Source: Chitinophagaceae bacterium
GTDB lineage: Bacteria; Bacteroidota; Bacteroidia; Chitinophagales; Chitinophagaceae
Length of the DNA stretch: 6,857 nucleotides
Direction of reading: 5' to 3'
NCBI GenBank assembly: GCA_947472635.1
Contig: CANJDY010000153.1
Span: forward strand, 1 to 6,857
Shown here: one piece after another, positions 1 to 5,728 of the stretch
How the letters are laid out: the number at the start of each line of letters is the position of its first letter
Position numbering within the stretch: position 1 is the stretch's first letter
The notes under the pieces: model-generated
What the model was told of the DNA's origin: nothing
Seen by the model: only the letters and a program-made list of their open reading frames with translations
Databases searched by the model: none
Made by a program: the position numbers and the translations under genes

Positions 1-266
1 ATTAGATGATAACTTTCTATTTCACTTGCTGAGCTAGCATTAGTAATTAATCGAATATTGCTGATATAATATTTAAACTGGGTAATCGCGTAGGTTTCGC
101 CAAATGAATTGGTGAAATAGGTTCCATCCAGTAATATTGGTCTGGCACCAACCACATTGCGAAAATTTATTTTAATGCTGCCTGTTTTGGGGGTACTTGT
201 TTTTTTGCAGCTGCTTACTACTATGCAGCTAAAAAAAACAAAAAGAATGCTGTAAAATATTTTCAT
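1..266 (-). CDS. MbnP-like domain lipoprotein, N-terminal part (C-terminus beyond left edge)
   Basis: The reading frame runs from an ATG at 266 to the left edge without a stop, giving 88 complete codons. Residues 1-20 form a lipoprotein signal peptide: Lys2, a hydrophobic stretch rich in Phe, Ile and Val, and a lipobox V-S-S-C with Cys20 as the predicted lipidation site, followed by KKTSTPKTG. A second Cys (14) lies inside the signal peptide. The mature part begins GSIKINFRNVVGARPILLDG and continues with Y-FTNSFGE and the segment QFKYYISNIRL, then ESYHL. From memory this pattern is the start of the MbnP-like domain, known for copper binding through an oxidised tryptophan in methanotroph MbnP and common in Bacteroidota as outer-membrane or surface lipoproteins. 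Such genes are often next to a di-haem cytochrome c peroxidase-like (MbnH) gene, which would lie to the left and is not visible. Family assignment is by motif only. The metal-binding residues lie outside the window, so copper binding is inference. Confidence 0.75.
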   Translation of the reverse strand, partial: MKIFYSILFVFFSCIVVSSCKKTSTPKTGSIKINFRNVVGARPILLDGTYFTNSFGETYAITQFKYYISNIRLITNASSASEIESYHL

Positions 267-268
267 GC

Positions 269-297
269 CAAGGCTATTTTTTTCAAGTAAACTGCAA
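269..297 (-). promoter_or_regulatory. Candidate Bacteroidota promoter for the MbnP-like lipoprotein gene
   Basis: On the minus strand there is TTG (297-295), an 18-bp spacer, then TAGCCTTG (276-269). This is one mismatch from the TAnnTTTG -7 element, and the spacing fits the TTG-N17-23-TAnnTTTG pattern reported for Bacteroidota. The octamer ends 2 nt before the ATG, so a transcript from it would be leaderless or nearly so. A start further upstream, or cotranscription with arfB across the 68-nt gap, is also possible. Confidence 0.35.
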
Positions 298-334
298 TTG
301 ATGGAATCGTTATCAGTAGAATTTGTTTTTTTGA

Positions 335-727
335 CTAGAATTTAATTTTCATTCGGGTTTGTTTTATTTCCCCTAATTTTTTTTTGCTCCCTATTCTTTT
401 TTCTTTGGCAGCTTTCCCTGGTTTGGTGGGTCTTCTTTTTTTAGGTACTAAAAGGGCCTTTTTTACCAGTTGGTTCATTTTTTGAATTACCAATAGTTTA
501 TTGGCGAGTTGGGATCTTTCGGTTTGATTTTTCACTAATAAAATTCCCTGTTGGGTGATTTTATTGGCTAATTTTTCATTTATCAGGGCTTTTTGGGCAT
601 CAGTAAACAAGTGAGAAGCTGCTATGTTCCAATATCCCTCCACCATGGTCTCCACTTTATTTACATTTTGCCCCCCTTTCCCCCCACTTCGGGCCGTATT
701 AAATTTTATTTCTGCCGCAATATCCAT
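335..727 (-). CDS. arfB: ArfB/YaeJ-type peptidyl-tRNA hydrolase (GGQ ribosome-rescue factor)
   Basis: This is a 130-residue protein if started at ATG 727. A TTG six bases upstream (733) is possible but less likely, because family members begin with a MDI-AEI-like sequence. Residues 1-~90 form a release-factor class I catalytic domain with the GGQ motif at 18-20 in the context SGGKGGQNVNKVET, which is diagnostic. A lysine- and arginine-rich tail follows (about 96-130, containing PKKRR, KEKR and KKK). In ArfB and mitochondrial ICT1 such a tail enters the empty mRNA channel of stalled ribosomes, and GGQ then hydrolyses the peptidyl-tRNA. The length is close to E. coli ArfB (about 140) and far below RF1/RF2, and no codon-recognition domain is present. 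The protein acts in the cytoplasm. The gene is divergent from the lipid synthase gene and has the lipoprotein gene downstream on the same strand. Glycines of the catalytic loop lie in a G6-AAA-G6 run. Confidence 0.9.
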   Translation of the reverse strand: MDIAAEIKFNTARSGGKGGQNVNKVETMVEGYWNIAASHLFTDAQKALINEKLANKITQQGILLVKNQTERSQLANKLLVIQKMNQLVKKALLVPKKRRPTKPGKAAKEKRIGSKKKLGEIKQTRMKIKF

Positions 728-730
728 ACC

Positions 731-738
731 CAAATTTA
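731..738 (-). promoter_or_regulatory. Exact TAnnTTTG -7 element just upstream of arfB
   Basis: TAAATTTG on the minus strand (738-731) matches the Bacteroidota -7 consensus exactly and ends 3 nt before the preferred ATG at 727. I see no TTG at the usual 17-23 bp further upstream, so the -33 half is missing. If functional, it would start transcription at or beside the start codon. Confidence 0.35.
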
Positions 739-841
739 CTTTATTTTCAGAAAGGGTGGTAACTAAAGCCTTTCATTTGGTATCTTTATTTTTATAAGCC
801 AAAAAAAAACAGGATTTTTGTATATAACCAATTCATTATTA

Positions 842-1597
842 ATGCCAAAAGGTATCTATCATTCATTATCGGAGCGCAAGAAGGCAGGCAAAAAATCTTT
901 TGCAGTATTGATTGACCCTGATAAGGTGAATGATCAAAATATGGAGCAGTTGATTGAATTAGCTGTGTCTGCTAAAGTTGATTATTTTTTGGTGGGTGGA
1001 AGCTTGGTTATCTCAAATTACTTGGATGAATGCCTTCAATTAATTAGACGAAGTTGTACTATTCCTACCATTCTGTTTCCTGGAAGTCCTTCTCAGGTGA
1101 GTAAATATGCAGATGCTCTATTGTATTTGTCATTGATTAGCGGACGCAATGCAGAACTATTGATAGGACAGCATGTGGTATCTGCGCCACTCGTAAAAAA
1201 AAGCGGATTAGAGATCATGTCTACGGGCTATATGGTGGTGGATGGCGGAGCGCCTACTACCGTTTCTTATATTTCCAATGCCAGTCCCTTGCCGGCAGAT
1301 AAGAATGAAATCGCGGTGTGTACCGCAATGGCTGGCGAAATGTTGGGAATGAAATTGATTTATATGGATGCAGGTAGTGGGGCCAAAATCGCTATTACCG
1401 AAAGCATGATAGAAAAAGTGTCTCAATCGATCTCTGTACCCTTACTTGTAGGGGGGGGGATTGTGGAACCAGAGAAGGCTTACCTCAATTGTAAAGCGGG
1501 TGCCGACGTAGTAGTAGTAGGAAATGCTATTGAAAAAGACAGCTCCTTGATTAAGGAAATGGCCGCCGCAGTGCATAGCGTGCCCATTAAGGTATAG
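842..1597 (+). CDS. Geranylgeranylglyceryl phosphate synthase (GGGPS/PcrB family, group II)
   Basis: Enzymes of this family join sn-glycerol-1-phosphate to an all-trans polyprenyl diphosphate, the first ether bond of archaeal-type lipids. The predicted protein is a soluble TIM barrel of 251 residues from ATG 842. A TTG at 818 would add eight residues that do not resemble the family start, so ATG is chosen. Visible motifs are FAVLIDPDK (20-28, strand 1), VGGS (51-54), LFPGSP (78-83), YLSLISGRN (95-103), GYMVVDGG (129-136), YMDAGSGA (174-181), VGGGI (203-207) and GADVVVVGNAIEK (220-232). The last two are phosphate-binding loops. The long ISGRN-LIGQH segment and the GSGA loop point to the hexameric group II enzymes of Euryarchaeota and Bacteroidota rather than Gram-positive PcrB. 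Position 176 is Asp where Glu is usual in archaeal and PcrB enzymes (YLE). Chain-length preference cannot be read here. The lipid made by Bacteroidota with this enzyme is poorly known. A run of nine G encodes the 204-206 glycines. Confidence 0.9.
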   Translation: MPKGIYHSLSERKKAGKKSFAVLIDPDKVNDQNMEQLIELAVSAKVDYFLVGGSLVISNYLDECLQLIRRSCTIPTILFPGSPSQVSKYADALLYLSLISGRNAELLIGQHVVSAPLVKKSGLEIMSTGYMVVDGGAPTTVSYISNASPLPADKNEIAVCTAMAGEMLGMKLIYMDAGSGAKIAITESMIEKVSQSISVPLLVGGGIVEPEKAYLNCKAGADVVVVGNAIEKDSSLIKEMAAAVHSVPIKV

Positions 1598-1612
1598 CCT
1601 ATCGCTGGGTAT

Positions 1613-2341
1613 TTACAAACTCATCATTTCCTTAAATTTAACGGCCTGCCTTCGGCTGACTTCTATCTTTTCACCACCTTGCAAATCAAGTAGTAAACCT
1701 CCGTTAAAGTAGGGTTCAATTTTTTCAATCATCCGCAAATTAACAATGTGCTTTCTGTTGGCCCTAAAAAATGTTTTTTCATCGAGCCTTTCTTCCAGTG
1801 CATTTAGGGATTTTAATATTAGCGGCTTGTTGCCGGCGAAAAACACTTTGGCATAGTTGCCAACGCTTTCAAACAAACGAACTTCGGAAAGTTTTACAAA
1901 CCAGCAACGTTCACCGTCTTTTACAAATACCTGGTCCTGTTCTGTAAGCATACCCCTGCTAAATGCTTGTTGTGCAGCGAGCTCTTTTTCTTCAGCTTGA
2001 AGTAGTTTTTGTAATGCATCGGCAAGTCTTTTTGGCTCTATGGGTTTCATCAGGTAATCCAATGCATTCACTTCAAATGCCTTTAAGGCGTATTCATCAT
2101 AGGCGGTAGTAAAAATTACATGCGGTGCCCTGTCTAATTCCTGCAGCATATCAAATCCGGTTTTTCCGGGCATTTGGATATCCAAAAAAATAAGATCTGG
2201 ATTTAGGGCATCTATTTTTTCAATGCCTTCGGCAGCATTGGCAGCTTCGTCAATTACTTCAATCTCTGGAAATTCGAGCAGTAGCTTTTTCAATTCATTT
2301 CTTGCCAATCTTTCATCGTCTATAATGATTGCTTTTTGCAT
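1613..2341 (-). CDS. LytTR-family response regulator (LytR/AlgR type)
   Basis: This 242-residue cytoplasmic transcription regulator has an N-terminal receiver domain (about 1-118) and a LytTR DNA-binding domain (about 137-240). The receiver is complete: acidic pair D8/D9 in IIIDDE, phospho-acceptor D54 in IFLDIQMPG, T78/T79 in IFTTAYDEYA, and K99 in DYLMKPI. The LytTR half shows the usual signature: F-V-K-DGERCWFVKL, a run ending in YAKVFF, LNALEERL, FFRANRKHIVN (191-201) and EVSRRQA (227-233). Length is typical. The ATG at 2341 begins MQKAIIIDDE directly. It lies 49 bp downstream of the kinase gene on the same strand and is almost certainly its partner. A TAAATTTT octamer (2353-2346), one base off the -7 consensus, ends 4 nt before the ATG and might allow separate expression. 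Its 3' end faces the lipid synthase gene across 15 bp. Target genes cannot be inferred. Confidence 0.92.
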   Translation of the reverse strand: MQKAIIIDDERLARNELKKLLLEFPEIEVIDEAANAAEGIEKIDALNPDLIFLDIQMPGKTGFDMLQELDRAPHVIFTTAYDEYALKAFEVNALDYLMKPIEPKRLADALQKLLQAEEKELAAQQAFSRGMLTEQDQVFVKDGERCWFVKLSEVRLFESVGNYAKVFFAGNKPLILKSLNALEERLDEKTFFRANRKHIVNLRMIEKIEPYFNGGLLLDLQGGEKIEVSRRQAVKFKEMMSL

Positions 2342-2390
2342 GGGTAAAATTTACTGTATGAATATTTTTGTGTACTACCGCAGGGTAAAA

Positions 2391-3443
2391 TCAGTGGAGC
2401 GGAGCAACCGGCATGGTTATTCTAGACTCCACCATTTCATTATCCATATTTTTGATTGCAAAGCTTGCCTTACCTTGGTAAAGCAGATTTAACCTGTCCT
2501 CGGTACTTCTTAATCCAAATCCATTTTCATTGGAATATTCCCCCAATTGACCGCTATTTTGTACTACCAATTCATGTTGATTGTTTACAAAGTCAGAAAT
2601 CACCCGAATGCTTCCCCCATTTACTTTTTTACTAACACCATGTTTGATGGCATTCTCAACGAGTGTTTGCAACATCATTGGAGGAACAGGTTGCTGTAAG
2701 GTATCTTCATTAATATCCAGTTCAATGGAAAGCCGCTCTTCAAATCGCATTTTTTCAAGGGCAAGGTAATCTCTAACAATATTTAATTCTCTTTCCAAGG
2801 GAACGGTTTCCAATTGCTCCGTTTGCATGCTGCTGCGTAAAATATTACTTAATTCAGTAATGGCAGTTCTAGCTCTTGAAGGATTTTCGTCTACCAATGC
2901 CCGTATGCTATTAAGTGCATTGAAAATAAAGTGAGGGTTAATATGAGATTTAATGGTTTTAAGTTCCAGCTCTTTTACGAGTGATTGTAGTTTTAACGTA
3001 TCAACTTCCTGCCGACGGGTTCTTTCTACATAATGGAAAATGTAGTACAGTAAATTCCAAATGAATAAAAGAAAAAAATTATTGATTGCATTTCGGGTAA
3101 TTTCATTGAGTAAAGAAATTTTTGGACCTTCATAATCCCGAAGTTGGAAAGTTTTTTCTAATCCAGTGTCTGCACAAGCATATATAATCGCGAATACACT
3201 AGTAACTAGGATGAAATAAAGAATCTGTTTTTGAATGGGTTTTTCTAAAAAACGATATTCTTTAATCACCATGCGCATCATATGTGTGAACAGAATACCT
3301 AGCAGTACACTTATGCTAATCAGCAGAAAAAAATGATCAATCTTCCGAACTGAAAGGTTAAAATAATAAAAAGAAGAGATGGCAATGTTAGCGCCCCATC
3401 CACCCAGTTGACAGACCCAATAAGTAGATATTTTCTTTTTCAT
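2391..3443 (-). CDS. LytS/YehU-family sensor histidine kinase, membrane-bound
   Basis: This 350-residue kinase starts at ATG 3443 (MKKKISTYWVCQLGGWG), a beginning common in Bacteroidota LytS-type kinases. The frame stays open to an ATG at 3509, but those 22 residues look non-native and the promoter octamer falls inside them. Four hydrophobic segments (about 14-32, 38-58, 73-92, 119-138) form the membrane sensor region without a recognisable ligand domain. A short coiled-coil-like linker (about 140-162) leads to the His_kinase domain, with IKSHINPHFIFNALNS at 164-179 and H171 as the predicted phospho-acceptor. The ATPase domain shows an N-box LVENAIKHG (261-269) and a glycine box GFGLRSTEDRL (308-318). 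The protein should autophosphorylate and pass phosphate to the LytTR regulator encoded immediately downstream. The signal is unknown. The stop (TGA at 2393-2391) is 49 bp from the regulator's ATG, fitting a two-gene operon. Confidence 0.92.
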   Translation of the reverse strand: MKKKISTYWVCQLGGWGANIAISSFYYFNLSVRKIDHFFLLISISVLLGILFTHMMRMVIKEYRFLEKPIQKQILYFILVTSVFAIIYACADTGLEKTFQLRDYEGPKISLLNEITRNAINNFFLLFIWNLLYYIFHYVERTRRQEVDTLKLQSLVKELELKTIKSHINPHFIFNALNSIRALVDENPSRARTAITELSNILRSSMQTEQLETVPLERELNIVRDYLALEKMRFEERLSIELDINEDTLQQPVPPMMLQTLVENAIKHGVSKKVNGGSIRVISDFVNNQHELVVQNSGQLGEYSNENGFGLRSTEDRLNLLYQGKASFAIKNMDNEMVESRITMPVAPLH

Positions 3444-3448
3444 GTATA

Positions 3449-3483
3449 CAAATTTATTGACTATTGGGCAGGCTCGCCTACAA
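3449..3483 (-). promoter_or_regulatory. Candidate promoter of the kinase/LytTR operon
   Basis: TAAATTTG on the minus strand (3456-3449) is an exact TAnnTTTG match ending 5 nt before the ATG at 3443. The nearest upstream TTG (3483-3481) is 24 bp away, just outside the usual 17-23 bp. A transcript would have almost no leader. The position also supports the 3443 start over the ATG at 3509. Confidence 0.4.
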
Positions 3484-3639
3484 CCGGATTCCCATTCGGC
3501 AGTTTTCAATTATTGGCAAACTTTGTGAAGGCTCAGATATTGTTCACAAATCTACGAATTGGGTGCCTGAATATCGGTTCGTTTTTATTAATGGTGAAAT
3601 GAGGGGTTAAGAGGTGTTTTTACGGAGTAGAGTCTGAAA

Positions 3640-3669
3640 AACAGGGTAGAACCACTGTTGAAGTTCAAC
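3640..3669. repeat. Two overlapping short palindromes in the kinase/ruvB divergent spacer
   Basis: AACAGGGT (3640-3647) pairs with ACCaCTGTT (3651-3659) over 8 bp with one bulged A and a 3-nt loop. Overlapping it, GTTGAA-G-TTCAAC (3657-3669) is a perfect palindrome around one base. They lie 21 bp or more upstream of the candidate ruvB -33 element and could be an operator, but palindromes this short also occur by chance. The rest of the 286-bp spacer holds no convincing gene. Confidence 0.3.
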
Positions 3670-3689
3670 TATTGGCCTTTTTAATAAAA

Positions 3690-3716
3690 TTGCTGATGCC
3701 CTCAATGGTAAATTTG
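3690..3716 (+). promoter_or_regulatory. Candidate ruvB promoter
   Basis: TTG (3690-3692), a 16-bp spacer, and TAAATTTG (3709-3716) form a nearly canonical Bacteroidota promoter with an exact -7 octamer. The spacer is one base shorter than the usual minimum. The octamer ends 13 nt before the ruvB ATG, giving a leader of roughly 5-10 nt. No purine-rich ribosome-binding site is seen. Confidence 0.45.
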
Positions 3717-3729
3717 TTATTTTTACATC

Positions 3730-4761
3730 ATGTCAAATCCAAATTTAAATACGGATGGAGAGTCGCTGAGTGCAGTGGAGAAAGAATTTGAAAACAATAT
3801 CCGGCCCAGTGAAATGGCCGACTTTTCGGGGCAGCCCCAAACCATTGAGAACCTTAGGATCTTCATTAAAGCAGCTAAAATTAGGGGGGAAGCCCTCGAC
3901 CATATTTTATTTCATGGTCCACCAGGATTGGGTAAAACTACTTTAAGTAGAATCGTAGCCAATGAGTTAGGGGTTAAAATAAAGGAGACTAGTGGGCCGG
4001 TAATTGAAAAGCCGGGCGACCTTGCCGGGTTGCTCACCAATCTGGAAGCCAATGATGTATTATTTATTGATGAAATCCATCGCCTCAGTAATGTGGTAGA
4101 AGAGTATTTATATGCAGCGATGGAAGATTACCGCATTGACATCATGATTGATAGTGGCCCCAATGCCAGAAGTGTACAAATCAATTTGAATCCATTTACC
4201 CTGATTGGGGCTACCACTAGGAGCGGATTATTAACGGCACCCTTACTGTCGAGATTTGGAATTAAGTCAAGATTGGAGTACTATAATGCAGCTACCCTGC
4301 AAAAAATTATTCTTCGTTCTGCTTCGATTCTCAACACTTCTATTACAACGGCCGCAGCAGATGAAATTTCACGGCGTAGTCGCGGTACACCCCGCATTGC
4401 CAATGGGTTATTGAGAAGGGTAAGGGATTTTGCCCAGGTATTAAATGATGGAGCCATTGATATTGGTATCACACAGCATTCATTGCAGGCACTCAATGTG
4501 GATGAGCACGGACTGGATGAAATGGATAACCGAATCCTGAATGTCATCATTGATAAATTTAAGGGAGGACCGGTAGGGATTACTACTATTGCTACAGCGG
4601 TGGGGGAGGAAGCCGGTACTTTGGAAGAAGTGTACGAGCCTTTTTTGATACAGGAGGGCTTTTTGCAGCGAACCGCCAGAGGAAGGGAGGCTACCGCAAA
4701 AGCGTATGCGCATTTAGGCAAAATGTATAGTAGGGGTTCGGATAATACCCTTTTCAGTTAA
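3730..4761 (+). CDS. ruvB: Holliday junction branch migration DNA helicase RuvB
   Basis: RuvB is the hexameric AAA+ motor that, with RuvA, drives branch migration of Holliday junctions before RuvC cleavage. The product is 343 residues, normal for the family, with an ATG at 3730. After a variable acidic N-terminus comes the family-specific [12 protein letters not shown] (24-35). The AAA+ core shows Walker A GPPGLGKT (63-70), Walker B LFIDEIH (111-117) and sensor 1 GATTR (160-164). The LSRFG segment (173-177) includes the predicted arginine finger, and sensor 2 is [13 protein letters not shown] (218-230). The C-terminal winged helix, which binds DNA, spans about 258-335 and contains [10 protein letters not shown] and FLQRTARGR (311-319). 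All catalytic residues are present. It stands alone here without ruvA or ruvC, divergent from the kinase operon and convergent with the RprY-like regulator. Confidence 0.98.
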   Translation: MSNPNLNTDGESLSAVEKEFENNIRPSEMADFSGQPQTIENLRIFIKAAKIRGEALDHILFHGPPGLGKTTLSRIVANELGVKIKETSGPVIEKPGDLAGLLTNLEANDVLFIDEIHRLSNVVEEYLYAAMEDYRIDIMIDSGPNARSVQINLNPFTLIGATTRSGLLTAPLLSRFGIKSRLEYYNAATLQKIILRSASILNTSITTAAADEISRRSRGTPRIANGLLRRVRDFAQVLNDGAIDIGITQHSLQALNVDEHGLDEMDNRILNVIIDKFKGGPVGITTIATAVGEEAGTLEEVYEPFLIQEGFLQRTARGREATAKAYAHLGKMYSRGSDNTLFS

Positions 4762-4835
4762 AGCATTGGTTACAATAATATGCTCATCTACTCATAGGGG
4801 GAAGGTGGCGTATAAAAACTTGCCATGTAAAGGGC

Positions 4836-4861
4836 AAAAAAAAAGCCCTGCTTTACAGGGC
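4836..4861 (-). terminator. Intrinsic terminator of the RprY-like regulator gene
   Basis: Read on the minus strand, GCCCTG (4861-4856), a 5-nt loop TAAAG, and CAGGGC (4850-4845) form a perfect 6-bp GC-rich stem followed directly by nine T (4844-4836). It begins 23 nt after the stop codon of the regulator at 4885. This is a textbook rho-independent terminator. Confidence 0.88.
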
Positions 4862-4874
4862 CCTTACTTTTCTT
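4845..4874 (+). terminator. Possible weaker terminator for ruvB (same hairpin, opposite direction)
   Basis: On the plus strand the same GCCCTG/CAGGGC stem (4845-4861) is preceded by A9 and followed by CCTTACTTTTCTTT, an interrupted T-rich tail. Upstream A residues could pair with it. It lies 83 nt after the ruvB stop. A competing hairpin, AGGGC-A9-GCCCT (4831-4849), uses the same bases, so plus-direction termination may be inefficient. Confidence 0.4.
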
Positions 4875-4884
4875 TATTATTTGA

Positions 4885-5580
4885 TTAAGCCGCTACCAGC
4901 CTAAAGCCGTTGCCATGTATGTTTACAATCTCGATTGTTTCATCTTCTCTGAGGTACTTGCGCAATTTGGCAATGTATACATCCATACTTCTTCCATTGA
5001 AATAAGTATCACTGCCCCAAATTTTCTTTAGTGCCGCTTCCCTTGTTAATAAATCATTTTTATGCTCACATAACATTTTTAATAATTCATTTTCCTTTGG
5101 AGAAAGTACACTTATCCTTCCATCAATGGTTAGCTCCCTTAAGCGAGGATTAAAATGGTATTTGCCCATATCAAATTCTGCATTTACTTCCTCTCGGTGT
5201 GTTTCCTCATTGCGCTTTAAAATAGCTTTTATTTTCAATAGCAATACATCGCTATCAAAAGGCTTCGTAATATAGTCATCTGCCCCTAGCTTATATCCTT
5301 GTATAATGTCATCCTTCATTGTTTTGGCAGAGAGAAAAAACAGGGGCACATCGGGATTCACATCTCGAATCTCCTCCGCCACTGCAAAACCATCCATGTT
5401 AGGCATCATAACATCGAGCAAACAGATGTCAAATTTTTCCCTTTGAAAAGCAGCAAGTCCTAAGCGGCCATCTCTTTCAAGTACTACGTCGTAATCATTT
5501 AGTTCGAGGTAATTTTTTAATACCATTCCTAGATTGGTGTCGTCTTCACACAATAATATTTTGGGTTTTATAGCTTCCAT
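4885..5580 (-). CDS. OmpR/PhoB-family response regulator, RprY-like
   Basis: This 231-residue cytoplasmic regulator starts at ATG 5580 (MEAIKPKILLCEDD). An in-frame TTG at 5616 would add twelve unlikely residues. The receiver domain (about 6-122) has the acidic cluster E12-D13-D14, phospho-acceptor D56 in CLLDVMMPNMDG, S84 in FFLSAKT and K106 in DDYITKPF. The winged-helix DNA-binding domain (about 135-229) shows LSPKENELLKML (159-170), LLTREAALKKIWG, FNGRSMDVYIAKLRKYL (194-210) and IHGNGFRL (221-228). From memory, the LLCEDD-NLG start and the ARSMDVYI-KLRK/IHG-G pattern closely resemble Bacteroides RprY. That protein belongs to the RprX/RprY two-component system, but the exact orthology is inference. 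No histidine kinase lies beside it: ruvB converges from one side and the M16 peptidase gene is upstream. Its partner must be elsewhere. Confidence 0.92.
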   Translation of the reverse strand: MEAIKPKILLCEDDTNLGMVLKNYLELNDYDVVLERDGRLGLAAFQREKFDICLLDVMMPNMDGFAVAEEIRDVNPDVPLFFLSAKTMKDDIIQGYKLGADDYITKPFDSDVLLLKIKAILKRNEETHREEVNAEFDMGKYHFNPRLRELTIDGRISVLSPKENELLKMLCEHKNDLLTREAALKKIWGSDTYFNGRSMDVYIAKLRKYLREDETIEIVNIHGNGFRLVAA

Positions 5581-5728
5581 GTTGTAAGAGTTTAAAGGCA
5601 AATAAAATTGATTCAAGTTGGAATGAATGAATTTAATACCTATTTTTTTGTTAAAGGTGTTACTCTAGTCAATGTACCAGGGTGTTCGGGATGCCTGAAA
5701 ATGAAAATTGACCCTAATAAATTTATTC

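Noticed and set aside
818..841. TTG start for GGGPS eight codons upstream
   Set aside because: The added residues do not match the family start, and ATG 842 leads directly into the normal N-terminal helix. A near-consensus -7 octamer (GATTTTTG, 813-820) also overlaps the TTG, although no suitably spaced -33 element was found.
1208..1426. A 72-codon open frame on the minus strand inside the GGGPS gene
   Set aside because: It is fully contained in a well-supported gene and is rich in His and Arg as a reverse-frame shadow. There is no promoter or start context.
3444..3509. Upstream ATG at 3509 extending the kinase by 22 residues
   Set aside because: The extra residues do not look like a kinase N-terminus, the family start pattern begins at ATG 3443, and the promoter octamer lies within the extension.
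3444..3729. LytTR binding site (paired direct repeats) upstream of the kinase operon
   Set aside because: I looked for two spaced repeats of the usual LytTR type and found none convincing.
4281..4721. A 146-codon open frame on the minus strand opposite ruvB
   Set aside because: It lies entirely within the certain ruvB gene. Its composition is that of an antisense shadow (rich in Ser, Pro, Arg and Cys) and it resembles no family known to me.
5581..5616. TTG start for the RprY-like regulator twelve codons upstream of ATG 5580
   Set aside because: The extension has no counterpart in related regulators, and an ATG is available directly before the receiver domain.
5716..5727. Perfect palindrome AATAAATTTATT in the spacer upstream of the RprY-like regulator
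   Set aside because: It lies in a very AT-rich stretch where such palindromes are expected by chance, and it matches no operator I recognise.
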